Assembly: GCA_009602735.1 (NCBI GenBank)
Contig: WELA01006442.1
Span: 137,420-182,221, forward strand
Direction of reading: 5' to 3'
Length of the DNA: 44,802 bases
From: Mesotaenium endlicherianum
Lineage: Eukaryota; Streptophyta; Zygnematophyceae; Zygnematales; Mesotaeniaceae
How positions within the stretch are numbered: the stretch's first letter is position 1; every line of letters starts with the position of its first letter. Below are positions 41,801-44,802 of the stretch, piece after piece. A model generated the notes under the pieces. That model made no database searches. It was not told the origin of the DNA and was given only the letters and a program-made list of their open reading frames with translations. A program made the translations under genes and the position numbers.

Positions 41801-43319
41801 CTCTTGCCGCTGGGGTAGACTGTGGTGTTGCAGATGTCACCTGCCCTGCAGCGGTTGGCGCTCGGCCTGCCGCAGGTACCTGCACTGTGGCAGCTGCGGC
41901 TAGCTGCCTGGCACCGTCTGCCTGCGAGCGAGGAAAAAGAAAAGGTGACTGGTACTCCCTGGATCGCTGTGAGGACTCCTCTCTCCGCTGGCCCCCCCCC
42001 AGCGAACCAGAGTCCTCCCCGTGCGACGGTGGGGAGGGGGGGCGGGTGCGCGCTGGCGGTGCAGGCCCTGCGCGCTGAGGATACCACGTCGTGCCGGGCG
42101 GGGACTGATTGTCATTGTCGGTGGAGTCATCGTCCATATCATCGGCAGGCCGAGGTAGCTCGGGATGCCGTGCTGCGGCGTAGAGAGGCGCCAAGGCTTG
42201 CGTCTGCAACAAAATCCACGTGAGGACGTTGACGTCGAGTGCCTGCCCCAAGAGGCGAATGCGGTTCACCTCAGTGAGACCGTCCACCTGCGTGAGATGC
42301 GGCGGAAAGCCCATGGCACGCTCCATTTCTGCAGGGCGTGGCCTGTCAAACATGCCAGTCTCCAGGTCGATGACCATCCCGCGCTGATCTCCGACGAAGG
42401 CGTCGCTGTCGTAGCGGTTGACAAAAGTCGGCAGCGCGCGAGTGACGCCATGCAAGACTTCACACTGTGCCATGGAGGGATGTGGCAGCGCCGTCACGCG
42501 TTGGGCCAGTTGAGGGGCATCGAGGATGGAGTCAACGGTGCGTGTGTGACGTGGATGAGAGGCGGCCAACGCCTCGAGAGTACCTGGCATCGCCAGGTTC
42601 GTGAAGTAGGCGCGGACGCGGTGCGCAAAGGAACCAATCTGGGCAGCGTCGATGACGGCCTCGCGGCCGACGTAGCTGCTGCAAAGAGCGAAGTCGGCGC
42701 TAACATCAGGACGAAGATCGTGGCGCGCGGCCACGTTCTCCAGGACCCATGCGAGTGTGTGTGGCGGCTGGCAATCCTCAACAATGTTGAGGACGCGGAG
42801 CAAGTGCCAGAAGAGGGCCGTGCGGGGATCGCTGAGCGCCCTGCCACGCCCGGCTCTGGAGAAGCCCTGGCACTCCCAACCGGCGATGACGAGATCAACG
42901 GGCCCAAGTCGGGTGACATGCTCGACGGTGATGTCGCGGATGTCCATGGGCCAGTCTGTCTGAGCGCGGCAGAATGCGTGCGCGGGAAGGAGGTTAGGGA
43001 ATCGCTCGTGGCCCAACGCCATCTGTCGACGGGCCACCTGCTGGGCCTTTGGATCGGGATCGACGTAGACGTAGCGGCGCACCGAGATGCCGGCCTGTAA
43101 GGTCGCGAGTAACCCGGTGGCGATGCCGGCGAAGAGCTCGACGAGGACGATGCCGCCAGGTCGCTCGTCCAGAGCGTCTGCGCAGATAGGAGTCGGAAGT
43201 GGGCGACACCCCACAACAGGGGTGCCGGGCTGAGCGGGCGGCGGGAAGGTACGCTCGGCGCTGTGCTGATGTGGCGCCATGCGGAGGGCGGCCACAGCAT
43301 GGTCTGCGTAGTCACGCAT
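38811..43319 (-). CDS. Element B polyprotein: C5-methyltransferase, RT, RNase H, integrase, PHD finger
   Basis: 1502 codons, TGA stop. Methyltransferase, residues 55-375: motif I VELFAGIATGLL, motif IV AGWECQGFSRAGRG (catalytic Cys150), motif VI ENV (194-196), motif VIII AHRVRAYFTN, motifs IX-X ERAMGFP and LLGQALDVNVLTW. A Pro/Ala-rich linker follows (about 385-520). RT: DLRQGFNQIP, MPFGLKNAPATFQ, YIDD (677-680). RNase H about 820-940. Integrase: zinc ligands H1078, H1083, C1113, C1116; catalytic D1145, D1205, E1240. PHD finger 1443-1487 with all eight ligands (C1443, C1446, C1458, C1461, H1466, C1469, C1484, C1487). Oddities: about 51 residues of RT fingers missing near residue 559, and the RNase H TDHQPL aspartate is Asn892. 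The Met at 43319 is only the first after an N (43331); the true polyprotein continues upstream. No D-T/S-G protease motif was seen. Confidence 0.92.
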   Translation of the reverse strand: MRDYADHAVAALRMAPHQHSAERTFPPPAQPGTPVVGCRPLPTPICADALDERPGGIVLVELFAGIATGLLATLQAGISVRRYVYVDPDPKAQQVARRQMALGHERFPNLLPAHAFCRAQTDWPMDIRDITVEHVTRLGPVDLVIAGWECQGFSRAGRGRALSDPRTALFWHLLRVLNIVEDCQPPHTLAWVLENVAARHDLRPDVSADFALCSSYVGREAVIDAAQIGSFAHRVRAYFTNLAMPGTLEALAASHPRHTRTVDSILDAPQLAQRVTALPHPSMAQCEVLHGVTRALPTFVNRYDSDAFVGDQRGMVIDLETGMFDRPRPAEMERAMGFPPHLTQVDGLTEVNRIRLLGQALDVNVLTWILLQTQALAPLYAAARHPELPRPADDMDDDSTDNDNQSPPGTTWYPQRAGPAPPARTRPPSPPSHGEDSGSLGGGQRREESSQRSREYQSPFLFPRSQADGARQLAAAATVQVPAAGRAPTAAGQVTSATPQSTPAAREETLAAGQATPPAPPTWKLGGTLTTAQAAQLTTLLDGRRSTSFASSMHDLGRYRGAVMPAKKDASGNWSEKRMCGDYRRLNEVTEQDRYPMPTPDKIFDDIGTCTWFSVLDLRQGFNQIPIAEEDQHKTAFWGAQRLYEWVVMPFGLKNAPATFQRVMDKELVGLSFARCYIDDVLVFSQTFEEHVVHITTVLDRLEAAGLKCHPGKCTFGTREVEYLGHLLSSSCLAPQLAKISAITGIPPPTNLSQLRAFLGIANYYRRFVPGFSKLAKPLNDLLRKGVAYVWGPEQQAAFDKLKELLVSAPVLRRPDYAKPFILHIDWSQAGLGAVLVQEHDGFEHVVAYASRSNNSAEGNYGSYEGECLAAVWAIVHFRHYLYGTHFRLVTNHQPLKWLMTSERLTGKYARWALILQEYTFDVHHRPGSTNLDADGLSRNPLPSSRDLTVARHDEDEPVAWHAAAFLAFTVDGDVRPAGLTSLDMVTVTTRRLALAVAEDQDSWQRGPEDVWDDAPVLQYVTAKDLAPDVSARERDRILRRSRDFIFMEGRVRRVMADGSILVVPEPAIRSQLVRQVHESLGHFGVKRTLSLLQAEYWWHGMTKVVAAVVSSCTHCNRVRSSFTARIVALSPLPIQGLFYRWSLDLAGELPKSRQGNLYVLVMIEHMSKWIEPVPLVSKASEGIAQAFLNQVLTRFGGCAEVLTDQGKEFQGSFQKLLERSMIDHRTTSRDHPQADGLAERMVQTVKLGLRKYCLAHDRTYWDDALPWLAMGYRFSKQASLASHSPYFLLYGRQPILPAAARTVAENVLDLDSPDTWSALIGQRAQLFRRLMPMAMDNLSIAQHRDTLRYAMTCGGAYHPRVLQFSAGDFVYLRRQTKNTLDTSSSPVILRVKRALASGVLEREGADGRLHKDHTKNCGPCHLPNLDLQVRPRDARPPKDWACQICHSTGQEAKMLLCDNCNLGFHISCLDPPLARVPADDWFCEHCTELALGSVHSPSARD

Positions 43320-44802
43320 AAGGTTGGGGANTTGGGAATGCGGTCAGTGAGCGGCTGCGGACGCTCCCCCCGTGCGTGGTCCTGGTAGGTGCACCACCGC
43401 AGGCGCGCATCCTGCAGGGCTGTGGGAGAGATAGCGCGGGCCTGACGTCGGGCCGAGGCCACGCACAGGTGCTGCCGCCTGTCGCGCTGGGCGCGGTCAG
43501 TCTGGTGCGAGGCCGCGTGGGCCAGCTGGTCGAGAACGGGACGCTGAGTCAAGTAGGGGTGCGGGTCGAAGTAGGCCCGCTGGCGTGCGCGCATGTCTGC
43601 AGAAGGGACTGTGCAAACGGAGCGCTCGGAGCTGTCGACCTCCTGCGGGGATCGAACCAGCCGGCAAGGGGCCAGCTGGACTCGCGGCCGGGGCTGCCCT
43701 CGTGGGACGGGCGCGTCCCGGGGCTGCCGGAGACTAGACATGAGCCGTGTGCGTGCGGCGGCCGTAAAGGGGTGACGACTGGGCGGCCTGCTGTTTGTGC
43801 GGGCCACCTTGGGAGGAGGTGACCCGGAGGGACCGTTGCCAGCGATGTGGCTGCGAGGGACGCTGACGCGCGGAGCTGTAGGGGCCAGCATCACGAAATG
43901 CGCCTCGGAAGAAGACTGAGCGTCGTCGTATGGCGGAGTGTCCCCGTGGGTCCGCGTGTCGTCGTAAGGAGGTGTGCGGTCCCTGTCGTCGTAGGGTGGC
44001 GTGACGGAGCGGGCGCGCGTCTCGCGGAGGGGAGTCACCTCTTGCGCCTCGCAAAGGGGTGTGAGCGATCGGGAGCGGCTCGTCTCGCGGAGAGGAGTGG
44101 TCTCTCGAGCGGGTCCGATGGTCGGCCAAGTGCGATGTGCGTAGGTCAGATGGGCGCAGATAGACGGGGTCGTGCGGTGTGGCTCGCGGACGCTGAGCCT
44201 GGGCGCTGGCTGCTGTATGGAGTGTGTGCCAGCGCTAGAGGAGGCCGCGGCACCCTGGCTCGTCGCAAACAAATGCGCGATGCGGCAACACTCGTGGCTC
44301 GTCGAGCAGTCGTGTGACACTGGTCGGCTGGGTCCAGCGGCGTCGGTGCGAACCCTGCTGGGCCAGTCGTGAGTCATGGGCTGGCTGGGTGCGCTGAAGC
44401 CGGGGGGACCAGTAGGTGTGCGCCGCCTGCGTGTTGTAGGCGCAGCTGGCGGGGGCTCCTCGGGTGGCGCCGAGCTGAGGGCCTCGACGGAAGCCTCTGG
44501 CAGTCGTTCCCACTGCGTCTCCTCCTCATTTGTGTGGGACTGGTCGTCGGATCTGCCAGGACAAGTTGCCTGCCGCATGGCCTCGTCTTCGGATGCCGTG
44601 GGGCGAGGCCAGGTCTCGCCGGTCTGATGCGAGGTGTCGTGCGGGGGCGGCTGAGAGTCCATACTGTACTGAATGGCCACGCCAACAGGCACGTCGTGGC
44701 GAACGCGGACGTCGGTCCTCGCGGACGGTTCGCCTCGAGTGGCCGAGACCCCCCCCTGATGAGTCGTAGGCGCTGCGACTGCACCGCGGGCAAGGGCGGC
44801 GG
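43320..44802 (-). CDS. Element B upstream polyprotein segment, partial, unrecognised
   Basis: The minus-strand frame is open from the window edge to 43331, where a single N sits beside a one-base slip into the frame of the 1502-codon ORF. Correct joining would make one polyprotein of at least 1990 codons. The segment is Pro/Ser/Thr/Arg-rich and looks disordered. It carries repeats of TPLRET and TPPYDD and no recognisable zinc knuckle or protease. It occupies the position of gag. The likely start is beyond the window. Confidence 0.6.
43914..44105 (-). repeat. Coding tandem repeats TPLRE and TPPYDD
   Basis: Within the element B upstream frame, TPLRET/TPLCEA occurs three times and TPPYDD three times in succession, each separated by short Arg/Asp/Ser-rich spacers. 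At DNA level the GTCGTCGTA and TCTCGCGGAG blocks recur. Such short linear motifs often act as docking or phosphorylation repeats; here that is conjecture. Confidence 0.6.

Larger units (their letters stand above)
38798..44802 (-). mobile_element. Element B: methyltransferase/PHD Ty3/gypsy retrotransposon, open at the window edge
   Basis: Internal region only. The polypurine tract CTGGGGGGGG lies at 38798-38807, the polyprotein at 38811-43319, and an upstream open frame runs to the window end. No complete LTR is seen. The architecture matches element A but the sequence is G/C-rich and much better preserved, so A and B are diverged lineages of one type and not recent duplicates. Confidence 0.87.

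Noticed and set aside
39822..43100. Long plus-strand frames of 391 and 311 codons (39822-40997, 42165-43100)
   Set aside because: They lie antisense to the conserved methyltransferase/RT coding of element B, are a by-product of high G/C, and show no domain-like sequence.
1..44802. CRISPR array, bacterial operon, plasmid or phage features
   Set aside because: No regularly spaced identical repeats. Genes have spliceosomal introns and eukaryotic transposons, so bacterial feature types do not apply.

Overview
ORGANISM. This is nuclear eukaryotic DNA, most likely from a green alga, although the sequence does not fix the species. The left end carries a G/C-rich kinesin gene with many GT-AG introns full of GT-type microsatellites and short telomere-like motifs (TTAGGG/CCCTAAA types). 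The rest is AT-richer and is dominated by nested transposable elements. Three isolated N bases (3480, 38565, 43331) mark consensus uncertainties; two of them coincide with frame breaks in transposon ORFs.

LAYOUT. (1) 394-9085, plus: thirteen exons of a C-terminal-motor kinesin (kinesin-14 type). The gene is open at its 5' end, and degenerate copies of its last exon trail behind it to about 9.6 kb. (2) 9.6-11.7 kb: non-coding, with a two-copy tandem repeat of about 370 bp. (3) 11.7-15.25 kb: a decayed DDE-type transposase (plus) facing two unrecognised minus-strand reading frames, one with a zinc ribbon and one with a coiled coil. (4) 17.4-33.8 kb: one piggyBac transposase gene (minus) broken into three pieces. 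A 13.9-kb Ty3/gypsy element (element A) sits in it with a 4-bp target-site duplication, and a 744-bp solo LTR sits in it with a 5-bp duplication. Removing both in silico restores the piggyBac reading frame at both junctions. (5) 33.8-38.7 kb, minus: a Ty3/gypsy chromovirus (element C) with a terminal chromodomain, lying 33 bp upstream of the piggyBac start codon. It belongs to the same LTR family as the solo LTR. (6) 38.8 kb to the right edge, minus: a second element (element B) of the same type as A.

MAIN POINT. Elements A and B are Ty3/gypsy-type retrotransposons whose polyprotein joins a C5 cytosine DNA methyltransferase in front of reverse transcriptase/RNase H/integrase, with a PHD finger at the C-terminus. 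One polyprotein therefore carries a DNA-methylation writer and a chromatin reader. B keeps this as a 1502-codon open frame, but has a 51-codon gap in the reverse transcriptase and a changed RNase H aspartate. A is an older, broken copy with frameshifts, stops and two nested insertions. Both share a non-standard Glu-Cys version of the methyltransferase catalytic motif and a C-terminal PHD finger. Cytosine methyltransferases captured by retrotransposons have, to my knowledge, been reported in a charophyte alga and a dinoflagellate. I do not know of the methyltransferase-plus-PHD combination having been described.

HOW THE PARTS RELATE. The order of insertion can be read directly: piggyBac first, then the chromovirus-family solo LTR and element A, then two further insertions inside A (26563-27934 and 29668-30605). 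The kinesin gene is the only clear host gene.
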